DNA from: Akkermansia muciniphila
GTDB taxonomy: Bacteria > Verrucomicrobiota > Verrucomicrobiia > Verrucomicrobiales > Akkermansiaceae
Assembly (NCBI RefSeq): GCF_002884975.1
Contig: NZ_PJKB01000001.1
Span: 1,078,596 to 1,142,595 of the forward strand
Length of the DNA: 64,000 bases
Direction of reading: 5' to 3'
Shown here: positions 26,087-35,520 of the stretch, in pieces
How the letters are laid out: each line of letters begins with the position of its first letter
Numbering within the stretch: position 1 is the first letter of the stretch
The notes under the pieces: model-generated
What the model was told of the DNA's origin: nothing
Seen by the model: only the letters and a program-made list of their open reading frames with translations
Database searches by the model: none
Made by a program: the position numbers and the translations under genes

Positions 26087-28813
26087 ATGAGAATGACCAT
26101 ACCTTTGCCGCTGCGCCGCATCCTGATGACCTCCGTGCTGATTCCCGTTTCCTTGTCCTTCTCCGCCTCCGCTGCGGATTTCATGGTAGACGCCGCCCAG
26201 ACTTCCGACCCGGCCCATAACATTTACACCACTCTGAATGATCTGGCCTCCTCCGGCTCCCTGGCTGCCGGGGATACGGTGGTTCTGAATAATGACGACG
26301 CTTCCTTGACGACCAGCTTGACCGTTCCTGTCAACTTCCGTTCGGATGATCCGGACATGCCGTGCACGGTGGACTTATCCGGACTGCGGAACAACCCCAT
26401 GTACAATCTTGCAGAGGGCGAGTATACGCTGGATATGGACTCCGTCATCTGGGCCAATGGCAACAGAAGGGTGATTCAGGCGCAAGGCGGCGATATATCC
26501 CTGGAAATCACCGGTCATGTTCAATTCCTCAATAATAGCGTTTTATCTGGCACCGGCCTCAATGCTGGAGGGGCGATTTATATGAGTGGAGTCCATTCAA
26601 TAATGGCCCTGGGAGACCACGCAATCTTCCACGGCAATCATGCCTACAGCTACGGCTTCAACTACGACACCAGCTACGGCGGAGCGATTTATATGAGTGG
26701 AAACAATTCAACAATAATGACTTTTGGAGACCATGCTTCCTTTTCAGACAATTACGCCTACGGCTCCTCCGATGGCGCCGGCGGAGCGATTTATATGAAA
26801 GGAAACAACATATCCCTAACCATCAGGAACGGAGCCTCATTCACCAATAATTATGCTTTCGTTAATGGCGGAGCTATTTTCCTGGATGGGAATAATACCG
26901 ACACGTTCAGCCGGTTCCTGGCCTTCACCCATGACGTTCTCTTCAGCGGCAACATGACCGGGGGAACGTTCACTCAACACGATGACGGCTCCTTCTCCGT
27001 GGAAAACGGCATTGCCAACTCCATTCATGTATCCGGAACCAACCATCTTCAACTGGCAGCCGCCCAAGGAAGGGAGGTTCGCTTTAATGACCCCATCACC
27101 AGTTCAGCCTACAGCACCGTCACCCTCTCCCTCAACCAATACACGGACGACGAAGGCAACTCCCACGCTACGGACGGCTCCGTCATCTTCAGCGGGGAAC
27201 TCTACCAGGGAGACGACGCCCACCTCGTGGCCAGCCGCTACAGCAACTTCAAGGGACAAACCACCCTCTACGGCGGCGCCCTCATCCTGGAACATAATGT
27301 CGTCTTCGGCAGTGCCGGCCTGCGGAACGATACCTCCATGACTCTGGAACACGGCACTCTGGAAATCACCGGGGGCAGCGTCATCAATGCCGCCTCCTTC
27401 TCCATCACGAATGGGGACGTCGTCCTGCGGCCCGGAACCAGCGCCTTCATCAATGCCAAAGACGTCGATCTCTCCCACGGCTTCGTCTTTGACATGCAGA
27501 AGCAGGCGCAGGAAACCGCCACCCGGGCAGACGCCGGGCACGGACTATCCATTTCCGCCTCCGGCTCCTTCCTTCTGGGCGGCGCCATAGGCGTCATGGA
27601 CACGGGCACTACCGCGGACTACTTCTATGCAGACAATTCCTGGGCGCAGCAGCGTACCTTCATTGTGCTGACGGACTCGGAGCAGACTCACACGGATGAC
27701 TTTTCCGGCGCCCATTCACTGGCTACCGGCTCCGGCCAGGTGGACAGCCCCTATGCCTACACGGGCTCCTGGAGCCACCAGTGGGTGGATGCGGATGGTG
27801 ACGGATTTCCGGAACAGCTGCAGCTTGTCTGGTCGCCTGATGAAGACGCCGCCATCCGGGACATTCTGCCGGAACTGGCAGGAGCCCTGGCGATGAATTC
27901 CCTGTGGTCCTCCGCCTCCAATGCCCAGGGCATGTCCACAGCCGCCCTGGGTAATCTGGACGCCCCGCGCTTTATCACCGGACCGGAAAATAATTACTGG
28001 GTCAAGGGCATGGGGGATTTCCTCAACCACGCCTCCGAGGGAGCCCGGGACGGCTTTGGCTACCACGGCGGCGGCTATTCCGTGGGAGCGGACAGGAGAA
28101 TCACCTCCCACGCCATCCTGGGCCTGGGCTTCGGAGACCTGTACGGCAGGATGCGCGGGCGCAGCTTTGCGGGGGACATTGACCAGCAGACCCGTATCGG
28201 CATGCTCTATGGCGGCTGGTACAAGAATCTTGACAAAAACAATGCGTTACTGGTGACGGGAACCGCGGGTTACGGCTGGACGGACAACAAGATGAATTCC
28301 TCCCACACGGGGAACTGGTCCCACGGCAAGTGGACCAATGAAACCCTGTTCGGAACATTCAACGGGAAGTGGAGCCGCCGCGTGAACGGAACCCTCGCCG
28401 TGGACTTCATGCTGGGGCTGGAATACACGGACGTCACGCAGGAAGCGTTTACGGAAACGGGCTGGGACGCGAGGCGCTTTGAGAAAGGGCATTTAAAAAA
28501 CCTGTCCGTACCGGTGGGAGTTGGCTTCACCCACCGCAGCGAACTGAAAGGCAGGGAATGGATTGCCGGAGTTTCCGTGAGCTATGTGCCGGACGTGTAC
28601 CGCGAAAACCCGGCCGCGCAGGCGGAAAGACTGCTCAACGGGTACCGCTGGGAAGCAAAGGGAACGGCGCCTGACCGTAATGCGGTAAGGGTGAATGTGA
28701 ACAGCTCCCTTCAACTGAACGCGCGCTGGAGGACATACGCGGGGTACGAGTTTGAGGGAAGGAGCAAGGCCACGGCGCACCGGTTTAACGCCGGGGTCAG
28801 TTATGCCTATTGA
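26087..28813 (+). CDS. Autotransporter with Pmp-like GGAI/FxxN repeats
   Basis: A 908-residue autotransporter with a signal peptide ending near SASA-AD (about residue 30). The passenger contains four GGAI repeats (NAGGAIYMSG, SYGGAIYMSG, GAGGAIYMKG, VNGGAIFLDG) interleaved with FxxN motifs (FLNN, FHGN, FSDN, FTNN, FSGN). This tetrapeptide pair defines the polymorphic outer membrane proteins of Chlamydia. A translocator beta-barrel occupies about the last 280 residues, from YWVKGMGDFLNHASEG to the C-terminal FNAGVSYAY. It is presumably a surface adhesin. The ATG at 26087 was chosen; ATG at 26093 is an alternative. The gene is divergent from the giant autotransporter and ends before a strong terminator. 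Confidence 0.88.
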   Translation: MRMTIPLPLRRILMTSVLIPVSLSFSASAADFMVDAAQTSDPAHNIYTTLNDLASSGSLAAGDTVVLNNDDASLTTSLTVPVNFRSDDPDMPCTVDLSGLRNNPMYNLAEGEYTLDMDSVIWANGNRRVIQAQGGDISLEITGHVQFLNNSVLSGTGLNAGGAIYMSGVHSIMALGDHAIFHGNHAYSYGFNYDTSYGGAIYMSGNNSTIMTFGDHASFSDNYAYGSSDGAGGAIYMKGNNISLTIRNGASFTNNYAFVNGGAIFLDGNNTDTFSRFLAFTHDVLFSGNMTGGTFTQHDDGSFSVENGIANSIHVSGTNHLQLAAAQGREVRFNDPITSSAYSTVTLSLNQYTDDEGNSHATDGSVIFSGELYQGDDAHLVASRYSNFKGQTTLYGGALILEHNVVFGSAGLRNDTSMTLEHGTLEITGGSVINAASFSITNGDVVLRPGTSAFINAKDVDLSHGFVFDMQKQAQETATRADAGHGLSISASGSFLLGGAIGVMDTGTTADYFYADNSWAQQRTFIVLTDSEQTHTDDFSGAHSLATGSGQVDSPYAYTGSWSHQWVDADGDGFPEQLQLVWSPDEDAAIRDILPELAGALAMNSLWSSASNAQGMSTAALGNLDAPRFITGPENNYWVKGMGDFLNHASEGARDGFGYHGGGYSVGADRRITSHAILGLGFGDLYGRMRGRSFAGDIDQQTRIGMLYGGWYKNLDKNNALLVTGTAGYGWTDNKMNSSHTGNWSHGKWTNETLFGTFNGKWSRRVNGTLAVDFMLGLEYTDVTQEAFTETGWDARRFEKGHLKNLSVPVGVGFTHRSELKGREWIAGVSVSYVPDVYRENPAAQAERLLNGYRWEAKGTAPDRNAVRVNVNSSLQLNARWRTYAGYEFEGRSKATAHRFNAGVSYAY
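26573..26810 (+). repeat. DNA repeats encoding the GGAIYM units
   Basis: The stretch GCGATTTATATGAGTGGA and close variants begins at 26573, 26684 and 26786, about 102-111 bp apart. It is conserved at the DNA level beyond what protein selection needs, so unit number could change by slippage or recombination. Confidence 0.6.
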
Positions 28814-28879
28814 CAGAACCTGATTGCAGGCGCCGGAAAACCGTCAAAATTACTATACTGTTTGACGAAGGCCAGCAGC

Positions 28880-28916
28880 AAAGAGGCTGTGCAGTTATTC
28901 TGCACAGCCTCTTTTT
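28880..28916 (+). terminator. Rho-independent terminator after the Pmp-like autotransporter
   Basis: A perfect 15-bp stem, AAAGAGGCTGTGCAG (28880-28894) with CTGCACAGCCTCTTT (28900-28914), and a T-run on the plus strand. It sits between convergent genes (autotransporter and trpA). Confidence 0.9.
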
Positions 28917-28937
28917 AACGTTAACAGAAATGTTATT

Positions 28938-29726
28938 TTATTTTCCGGTCCATTTGCCCAGGAATTCCGCCGCATCCTTCCCTTCCGCAATGTGCCTGAG
29001 CAGGGCGCTGCCGAGAACGGCGGCATCCGGACGGGCGTCTTCCGGCAGGGCGTCCAGCTGGTCCGGCGTCTGGAGGCCGAAGCCCAGCGCCAGCGGCACG
29101 TCAAATACGGACCGGGCGCGGCGCATGGTTTCCGTGACGCTTTGCGTCAGGTCCACCTTTCCTCCCGTGGTCCCCAGCACGGAAACCACGTAAACGAAGC
29201 CGGAGGTGTGGGGCTTGTATTCCCGCATGCGTTCCACGGAGGTGTTGGGAGCCACCAGCGTGACGAGCGTCAGGCCGTGGGGGTCAAAGGCATCCCTGAA
29301 GATGCCGGATTCCTCCAGCGGCATGTCCGGAATGATGAAGCCGCTGACTCCGGCTTCCGCCGCATCCAGGGCAAGACGTTCCAGCCCGTACTGGTAAAAG
29401 GGGTTCACGTACCCCATCAGCGCCAGTTTGGCGGAAAAGCGGCCCTTGCGGGCTTTCAGCCCGTCCAGAATCCATTTCAGGCTGACGCCGCGGGCCAGGG
29501 CGTCCCGTGAGGCCTGTTCAATAAACGGGCCATCCGCCACGGGGTCCGAGAAGGGAACGCCTATTTCAATGATGTCCGCACCGGCTCCGTCAATCCGTTC
29601 CAGATGGGTCCAGAAGGATTCCCTGTCCGGAAATCCGGCGGTGATGAAGGGGATGACGGCGCGCCTGCCGAGGGCATGGGCGCGCTCCACGGCTTCCTGC
29701 AACGGTGATTTCTGCATGTTGTTCAT
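28938..29726 (-). CDS. trpA: Tryptophan synthase alpha subunit
   Basis: A 262-residue TIM-barrel protein that cleaves indole-3-glycerol phosphate to indole and glyceraldehyde 3-phosphate and passes indole to TrpB. The catalytic acids are Glu54 (DIIEIGVPFSDP) and Asp65 (VADGP), with the phosphate-binding GFGLQTP near the C-terminus. It is the last gene of the trp operon, 13 bp after trpB. Confidence 0.97.
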   Translation of the reverse strand: MNNMQKSPLQEAVERAHALGRRAVIPFITAGFPDRESFWTHLERIDGAGADIIEIGVPFSDPVADGPFIEQASRDALARGVSLKWILDGLKARKGRFSAKLALMGYVNPFYQYGLERLALDAAEAGVSGFIIPDMPLEESGIFRDAFDPHGLTLVTLVAPNTSVERMREYKPHTSGFVYVVSVLGTTGGKVDLTQSVTETMRRARSVFDVPLALGFGLQTPDQLDALPEDARPDAAVLGSALLRHIAEGKDAAEFLGKWTGK

Positions 29727-29739
29727 GGAAAGATGCTGC

Positions 29740-30912
29740 TTAAAGGTTCAGATATTTTTTAACGATGCCCAGGTCCTTGTCTCCGCGGCCGGAGAGGTTC
29801 ACCAGCACGTCACCCCCCGCGGGCAGCTCGTCCGCATGGTCCAGTACCCATGCCACGGCATGGGAGGATTCCAGGGCGGGGATGATGCCTTCCTCCTGCG
29901 TCAGGGTCTGGAAGGCGTTCAGCGCGGAGGCGTCACAGATGACGCCGTAATGAACCCGGCCGATTTCCGCCAGGTGGGAGTGCTCCGGCCCCACGCCGGG
30001 GTAGTCCAGCCCGGCGGAGATGGAGTGGGACGGCTGTATCTGCCCGTCTTTATCCTGTAAAAGCATGGTCACGTGGCCGTGCAGCACGCCTGGGCTGCCC
30101 AGGTTGATGGGTGCGGAGTTGTAGCATCCGGGCTCCCCGGTGCCTCCGGCCTCCACGCCCACCAGGCGCACGCCTTCATCTTCCACAAAGGGGTGGAGCA
30201 TGCCGATGGCGTTGGAACCGCCGCCCACGCACGCCACCACCACGTCCGGCAGCTTTCCGGCGCGCTCCAGCATCTGGGCGCGGGCTTCCGTGCCGATGAC
30301 GGACTGGAGCTGCCTGACCAGCGTGGGGAACGGGTGCGGCCCCGCTGCCGTGCCAAAACAATACAGGGTGTCCTCCTGATGGGAAATCCAGTAGCGCAAA
30401 GCCTCGTTAATGGCATCCTTCAGGGTGCGGGAACCGCTCTCAATCGGGAAAACAGTCGCCCCCAGCAGCTTCATGCGCATCACGTTCATGGACTGGCGCT
30501 CCACGTCCTCCGCCCCCATGAAGATGGTGCAGTCCATCTTGAGCCGGGCCGCCGCCGTGGCCGTAGCCACGCCGTGCTGCCCCGCCCCGGTTTCCGCAAT
30601 GAGGTGCGTTTTCCCCATCATTTTGGCAAGAAGGGCCTGCCCGAGGGCGTTGTTGATCTTGTGGGCTCCAGTGTGCAGCAGGTCCTCCCGCTTCAGCCAC
30701 AGGCGGAAGCCCAGCTTTTCCGAAAGGTGGAGGCAGAACGTGAGGGGAGTTTCACGGCCCGCGTAGTTGACCAGCAGGTCCTGGAGCGCGTCCCGGTACT
30801 CGCGGGACGGCATGATGGTGGCCATGGCTTCCTCCAGTTCCATGAGCGGGGGGCGCAGCGCTTCCGGTACGAAGCGGCCGCCGAAGTTGCCGAAATATCC
30901 TTCTTTGTTCAT
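29740..30912 (-). CDS. trpB: Tryptophan synthase beta subunit
   Basis: A 390-residue PLP enzyme that condenses indole with serine to give tryptophan. The PLP lysine is Lys85 in HTGAHKINNALGQ. The GGGSNAIGM phosphate loop and the ETGAGQHGVATA segment are present, and the length is standard for the TrpB1 class. It overlaps trpF by 4 bp (start 30912, trpF end 30909), showing translational coupling. It should form the alpha2-beta2 complex with TrpA. Confidence 0.98.
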   Translation of the reverse strand: MNKEGYFGNFGGRFVPEALRPPLMELEEAMATIMPSREYRDALQDLLVNYAGRETPLTFCLHLSEKLGFRLWLKREDLLHTGAHKINNALGQALLAKMMGKTHLIAETGAGQHGVATATAAARLKMDCTIFMGAEDVERQSMNVMRMKLLGATVFPIESGSRTLKDAINEALRYWISHQEDTLYCFGTAAGPHPFPTLVRQLQSVIGTEARAQMLERAGKLPDVVVACVGGGSNAIGMLHPFVEDEGVRLVGVEAGGTGEPGCYNSAPINLGSPGVLHGHVTMLLQDKDGQIQPSHSISAGLDYPGVGPEHSHLAEIGRVHYGVICDASALNAFQTLTQEEGIIPALESSHAVAWVLDHADELPAGGDVLVNLSGRGDKDLGIVKKYLNL

Positions 30913-31556
30913 GCGATGTGGTAAGGGGTGTAGGAGATGAGGGGTTTAAGGGCTGCCAGCAGCTTCTGCGGGCTTTTCTGGCCGGGAATGGCTTCCACGC
31001 CGGAGTTCAGGTCAATGCCGTTCGGGGTGCACTGTTCCAGCGCCTTGTTCAGGGAGGCGGAGGAAAGGCCGCCCGCCAGGAACCAGGGCCGGGGGGATTT
31101 GAGGGCCGCCAGGGCATTCCAGTCCAGGGAGACGCCATGGCCGCCGCCGTGGCTGCCCGCATCCAGCAGGAACCAGGCGCAGCTGTCCGCCCAGAGTTCC
31201 ATTTCCTTCTGAAGAGCGTCCAGGGATTCATACCGGTCCGGCCACAGCACGCGGATGACCTTTTCCGGGCCTATGCGGCGGGCGCAGTCCAGGGACTGGG
31301 CACCATGGAGCTGGGCGAATTCCAGACGGGCCGTTTTCATGGTTTCCATGATTTCTTCCGCATCCTGGTTCACGAAGACGCCCACGCGGCGCACCAGCGC
31401 GGAATCCAGCGCGGCGGCGCGTTCCGGCGCAATGTAGCGCGGACTGCCGGGATGGAATACGAACCCGCAGAAGTGGGCCCCCATCCCCATGGCGGTTGAC
31501 AAGTCACTCTGGCGGGTAATCCCGCACACCTTGATTGCGAATGAATGTTTCTTCAT
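30909..31556 (-). CDS. trpF: Phosphoribosylanthranilate isomerase
   Basis: A 215-residue TIM-barrel isomerase catalysing the Amadori rearrangement to CdRP. The conserved KVCGITRQSDL start carries the catalytic Cys, the general acid Asp lies near FLLDAGSHGGGHG, and FLAGGLSSASL and GIDLNSGVEA form the phosphate site. It overlaps trpC by 4 bp and trpB by 4 bp. Confidence 0.96.
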   Translation of the reverse strand: MKKHSFAIKVCGITRQSDLSTAMGMGAHFCGFVFHPGSPRYIAPERAAALDSALVRRVGVFVNQDAEEIMETMKTARLEFAQLHGAQSLDCARRIGPEKVIRVLWPDRYESLDALQKEMELWADSCAWFLLDAGSHGGGHGVSLDWNALAALKSPRPWFLAGGLSSASLNKALEQCTPNGIDLNSGVEAIPGQKSPQKLLAALKPLISYTPYHIA

Positions 31557-32338
31557 CTTGTTTCTTCTAAAATTGCAGCCAGGGTTTCACCCGGCTTTCC
31601 GCCTTCCATCAGGGCGGTGCCCATCAGTACGGCCTGGAAGCCGGCTTCCGCGGCTTCCCTGAGATGCGCCCCCGTGCTCATGGCGCTGGCGGCGATCCAC
31701 ACTTCCCCTTCCCGGCGGAGTCTGCCCATCTCCAGACAAGCCTGCCTGTCCGTCTTCAAGGTATCCAGGTCACGGGCATTCACCTGGATGATGCGCGCCC
31801 CGGATTCACGGGCCAGGGCCAGGTCCGCCTCGTCAAAAATCTCCACCACGGCGTGCATGCCGTAGGCCTCCGCCTGTTCCCGCAGGATGCGGAGAGTCCG
31901 GGCATCCGGCGTCAACCGCACGATGAGCAGCAGGGCGGAAGCGGGCGTGGAAGCCGTCTCCATCACCTGGAGCTGGTGGAAGATGAAGTCCTTGCGGAGC
32001 AGCGGGAGCCCGGCGCGGCTCATGCGCTCCAGATACCCGATGCGGCCGCCAAAAAATTGTTCCTCCGTCAGCACGGAGATACAGGATGCGCCCGCGGCGG
32101 CGTATTGTTCCGCCACTTCCTCCGGCTTCAGCCCGGTGGCGATGAGGCCGCGGGACGGGGAGGACTGCTTGAACTCCGCAATCACGGCCACGGGCTGCCC
32201 GGCGGGAGGCTCCGCAATGGCTTTCAGGAAATCCGGCCTGCGCCCCTTCCACGGGCGCGGCAGCTCCCGGCGGGAGGCCATGTCCGTGAGCAGGGCTATT
32301 TCCTCCGCCTTGGCTTCCCTGAACCGGTCAAGCAACAT
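31553..32338 (-). CDS. trpC: Indole-3-glycerol phosphate synthase
   Basis: A 261-residue TIM-barrel enzyme closing the indole ring. Recognised by VAVIAEFKQSSPSRGLI (catalytic Lys), ISVLTEEQFFGG, LLRKDFI and IQVNARDLDT, and the GAHLREAAEAGFQAVLMGTALM phosphate site. It is a separate polypeptide from TrpF here, unlike the E. coli fusion. It overlaps the end of trpGD by 11 bp. Confidence 0.97.
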   Translation of the reverse strand: MLLDRFREAKAEEIALLTDMASRRELPRPWKGRRPDFLKAIAEPPAGQPVAVIAEFKQSSPSRGLIATGLKPEEVAEQYAAAGASCISVLTEEQFFGGRIGYLERMSRAGLPLLRKDFIFHQLQVMETASTPASALLLIVRLTPDARTLRILREQAEAYGMHAVVEIFDEADLALARESGARIIQVNARDLDTLKTDRQACLEMGRLRREGEVWIAASAMSTGAHLREAAEAGFQAVLMGTALMEGGKPGETLAAILEETR

Positions 32339-33920
32339 GGAGCGTTCTCCTTCCTACTCCGGCGCAAACGGCCTCACGGGCCTTCGCCATGCAGACGGAG
32401 AGGTCCATGTGGTCCTCCAGCAGGAACATGGCCACACCCACGTTCAGAACCACCATGTCCATCATGGCCCGGGGGCCCTTGCCGTACAGGATGTCCTTCA
32501 GCACGGCTACGGCTTCCGGCTTGGAATGGACGGCCAGTTCCTCCGGATCACAGGGGGAGATGCCGTAATCCGCGGGGTCCAGCGCCATGGGGGTGAGTTT
32601 CCCGTTATGGACAATCATCATCTTGGTGGGCCCCAGGGGCGTCACCTCGTCATACCCGCCGGCCCCGTACACCACGGCCGCCTTCCGGACATGGGACTGC
32701 CGGAGCGTTTCCGCCAGCAATTCCACCAGTTCCGGACGGGCCACGCCCAGCAGAATGTGCGTGGGGCGCGCCGGGTTGATCAGGGGCCCCAGCAGGTTGA
32801 ACAGCGTGCGGATGCCCAGCTCCCGGCGGATGGGGCCCACATTGCGGAATGCCGGATGGAAATTGGGAGCGAACAGGAAGGCGAAGTTCCGCTCGTCCAG
32901 CAGGTGCTGGACGTCCTCCGGAGCCACGTCCAGCGGGAAGCCCAGGCCTTCCAGGGCGTCCGCGGAACCGCAGGAGGAGGACACGGCGCGGTTGCCGTGC
33001 TTCACCACCTTGTACCCCATTCCTGCCAATGTCAGGGATGTGGCGGTGGAGCAGTTAAAGGAGCTGCGGCCGTCGCCGCCCGTGCCCACCACGTCTATGC
33101 AGTCCCCTTCCAGCCCTTCCACGCGGTTGGCGCGGCCCAGGGCGATGCCTACGGCGTGGGCCATTTCCAGCGGGGTTTCCCCCTTCATGCGGAGGCCCAT
33201 CAGGAAACACCCGGCCTGGGCCGGAGACATGCGGCCGTCCATAATATCCGCAAATCCGGCAGCGGCCATGTCAGCCGTCAGGTCCTGCCCGGCGGCCAGC
33301 GCATCCAGAATGAGGTTGATCCTCTTTTCCTTCTGTCCGGATGGAACGACGTTGTCCGGGAAATTCCCCAGGAGCTGGAGGCCCTCCGGCGTCAGGATGG
33401 ATTCCGGGTGGAACTGGATGCCCACCCACGGGCGGTCATTGTAGCGCAGGGCCATGACTTCCCCTTCCGGTCCGCGGGAGGTGACGGTGAAGCGGGGATT
33501 GGGTTCATCCTCCTTGGACTGGACTACCAGGGAATGGTAGCGGCCCACGGTCATGGGGTTGGGGAGCCCGGTAAACAGCCCCTTGCCGTCATGGATGATG
33601 TCAGAGCTTTTCCCGTGCATCACATAGGGAGCGCGGGAAACCTCCGCCCCGGCAAAGCAGCCCAGAAGCTGGTGCCCCAGGCAAACGCCCAGCACGGGGA
33701 TGTTCGCAGGGAGGCGATCCAGGAATTCCAGGCAAAGCCCGGCGTTGCGCGGATGGCTGGGACCGGGGGAAATGCACACGGCCTCCAGGTCCGGGCTGGC
33801 CGCCAGGTCCAGAATGCGGGGATCATCATTCGTGTACACCACGGGCTTGCGTCCCAGGGCGTAAAACGCCTGCACCAGATTCCACGAGAAGGAATCGTAA
33901 TTATCAATGAACAGAAACAT
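32328..33920 (-). CDS. trpGD: Fused anthranilate synthase glutaminase / anthranilate phosphoribosyltransferase
   Basis: A 530-residue bifunctional protein. Residues of about 1-195 are a class I glutamine amidotransferase (TrpG) with the nucleophile Cys80 in LGVCLGHQLLG and His in IQFHPES; it supplies ammonia to TrpE. Residues from about 200 onward are TrpD, with VGTGGDG and KHGNRAVSSSCGSAD forming the PRPP and anthranilate sites and LFNLLGPLINP in the core. The G-D order matches the enterobacterial fusion, whose glutaminase half complexes with TrpE. It overlaps trpE by 17 bp. Confidence 0.97.
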   Translation of the reverse strand: MFLFIDNYDSFSWNLVQAFYALGRKPVVYTNDDPRILDLAASPDLEAVCISPGPSHPRNAGLCLEFLDRLPANIPVLGVCLGHQLLGCFAGAEVSRAPYVMHGKSSDIIHDGKGLFTGLPNPMTVGRYHSLVVQSKEDEPNPRFTVTSRGPEGEVMALRYNDRPWVGIQFHPESILTPEGLQLLGNFPDNVVPSGQKEKRINLILDALAAGQDLTADMAAAGFADIMDGRMSPAQAGCFLMGLRMKGETPLEMAHAVGIALGRANRVEGLEGDCIDVVGTGGDGRSSFNCSTATSLTLAGMGYKVVKHGNRAVSSSCGSADALEGLGFPLDVAPEDVQHLLDERNFAFLFAPNFHPAFRNVGPIRRELGIRTLFNLLGPLINPARPTHILLGVARPELVELLAETLRQSHVRKAAVVYGAGGYDEVTPLGPTKMMIVHNGKLTPMALDPADYGISPCDPEELAVHSKPEAVAVLKDILYGKGPRAMMDMVVLNVGVAMFLLEDHMDLSVCMAKAREAVCAGVGRRTLHVA

Positions 33921-35310
33921 GGTCTTCTCCTTTCAATATCACGTCAATAATCCTTCCCTTGTTCATGCACTCCTGCCATTCCGCGGCGGGGTCCGAATCA
34001 TACACGATGCCGGCGCCGGCCTGCCAGTGGATGCGGCCGTCCTTCACCCACATGCTGCGGATGGTGATGCCGGAATCCATGTGGACGCCGCCCTTGTCCA
34101 GGCCCAGCCAGCCGATGCACCCGGCGTACGGGCCGCGCGGCAGGGGTTCCTCCTCCGCCAGGATTTCCATGGCTCGCACCTTGGGCGCGCCGCTGACCGT
34201 TCCGGCGGGGAAGGCCGCGCCGAGGATGTCCAGGGCGTCCAGCCCGTCATTCACCTGGGCGGTCACGCGGGAAGTCATGTGCATTACATGGGAAAAACGT
34301 TCAATCTCCATCAGGCGTTCCAGCTTCACGGAACCGGGCTTGGCGACGCGGCCCAGGTCATTGCGGCCCAGATCCACCAGCATCACGTGTTCCGAGCACT
34401 CCTTGGGATCCTTTAAAAGGTCGGCGGCCAGGGCGGCGTCTTCCTCATCATCCCTGCCCCGCTTGCGCGTCCCGGCGATGGGGGAAAGCTGGAGCTTGCC
34501 GTCCGTACAGCGCACCATCAATTCCGGAGAGGAACCGAACAGCGTGACCTCCGGCAGCCGCATGAAAAACATGTACGGGGAGGGATTGATGCTGCGCATG
34601 CGGCGGTACAGCGTGAAGGCGTCCCCGTGGAACTCCGCGGAGGCCTGGGAGGAAAGCACCACCTGGATGGCCTCCCCGTCATGCAGCAATTCCTTGATAT
34701 GCTCCACGCCCTTCATGTAGCCCGCCTGGTCCGGCGTGCGGGAAACCTCACCGATGGAAGGCTCCTCCGTCTCATGCAGGGCGGCATGGGACAAGTCCCT
34801 GTGTTCCCCCAGGCTGATCTGGGTGAGGCGGTTGTACAAATGGTCAAACACGATCACGGTTCCGGCCAATACCAGGCAGGACTCCGCTGAAGAAGGGCTG
34901 ATGGCCTGCGCCAGCCTGGGCTGGAACAGGGCGGCGGTTTCATACCCGAAGTAACCGTACAGGGCCCGCGTGATGGGAGCCTGCCTCATGTCGTCCCCCA
35001 CCAGTTCCAGGCGCTGCATCAGGGAGCGCAGGCCGTCCAGGTAAGGCATGCCTTCCAGCTCCTTCAGGGAGGCCAGGCGGTCGTCGCTGATGGAAAGGGA
35101 AAGTTTGGCGTCCACGCAGGAAACGGTCATCAGGTAATCGCAGGCGATGACGCTGTAACGGCCCCACCTGCCGTCCACTTCCGCGCTTTCCAGCAGAAGG
35201 CCGGGGGTTTGTTCCTGGGTGAGGCTCAGGAACAGGCTGATGGGCGTCTCCAGGTCCGCGCTCAGGCGGCGGCTGCGCTGTTGGAGGGTGATGATGGATG
35301 GTGGTTGCAT
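33904..35310 (-). CDS. trpE: Anthranilate synthase component I
   Basis: A 468-residue chorismate-utilising enzyme, the committed step of tryptophan synthesis. Motifs include LLLESAEVDGRWGRYS (the LLES element that binds feedback tryptophan), SPIAGTRKRG, ELMVRCTDG, LVDLGRNDLGRVAKPGSV and the terminal WQAGAGIVYDSDP. It is the first structural gene, downstream of a leader peptide and terminator, so control is probably both attenuation and feedback inhibition. Confidence 0.97.
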   Translation of the reverse strand: MQPPSIITLQQRSRRLSADLETPISLFLSLTQEQTPGLLLESAEVDGRWGRYSVIACDYLMTVSCVDAKLSLSISDDRLASLKELEGMPYLDGLRSLMQRLELVGDDMRQAPITRALYGYFGYETAALFQPRLAQAISPSSAESCLVLAGTVIVFDHLYNRLTQISLGEHRDLSHAALHETEEPSIGEVSRTPDQAGYMKGVEHIKELLHDGEAIQVVLSSQASAEFHGDAFTLYRRMRSINPSPYMFFMRLPEVTLFGSSPELMVRCTDGKLQLSPIAGTRKRGRDDEEDAALAADLLKDPKECSEHVMLVDLGRNDLGRVAKPGSVKLERLMEIERFSHVMHMTSRVTAQVNDGLDALDILGAAFPAGTVSGAPKVRAMEILAEEEPLPRGPYAGCIGWLGLDKGGVHMDSGITIRSMWVKDGRIHWQAGAGIVYDSDPAAEWQECMNKGRIIDVILKGEDHVSVH

Positions 35311-35342
35311 GAATGGTTCATTATGTAAGTTGAAAATAAAAA

Positions 35343-35376
35343 AACTGCTTTGACTCTCGGAGGAATCAAAGCAGTT
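35343..35376 (-). terminator. Transcription attenuator of the trp operon
   Basis: On the minus strand AACTGCTTTGA (35376-35366) pairs with TCAAAGCAGTT (35353-35343), followed directly by a T-rich run (35342-35334). It sits between the leader peptide and trpE, 33 bp before the trpE start, exactly where an attenuator is expected. Confidence 0.85.
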
Positions 35377-35404
35377 CTTGAAAAACGGTCATAGCTGGAT
35401 GCTA

Positions 35405-35512
35405 CTACTGCACATCGGGATTCCCCCGTCCGGACATGGGTACACGCCACCAATAGCCGTTGCCATAATAACGGGTCGTGCTAAAAAAGGGCTGTCCAGT
35501 GCTGAATTGCAT
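35405..35512 (-). CDS. trpL: Tryptophan leader peptide
   Basis: A 35-codon frame from ATG at 35512-35510 to a stop at 35407-35405: MQFSTGQPFFSTTRYYGNGY, then WWRVP and a short tail. Tandem Trp codons at positions 21-22, preceded by other aromatic pairs (FF, YY), lie upstream of the terminator at 35343-35376. A stalled ribosome there would be expected to favour an alternative fold and read-through into trpE. A GGAGGAG lies about 15 bp before the ATG, but it is inside the best promoter match, so the transcript may be nearly leaderless or start from another promoter. Confidence 0.7.
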   Translation of the reverse strand: MQFSTGQPFFSTTRYYGNGYWWRVPMSGRGNPDVQ

Positions 35513-35520
35513 CTGCGCGT

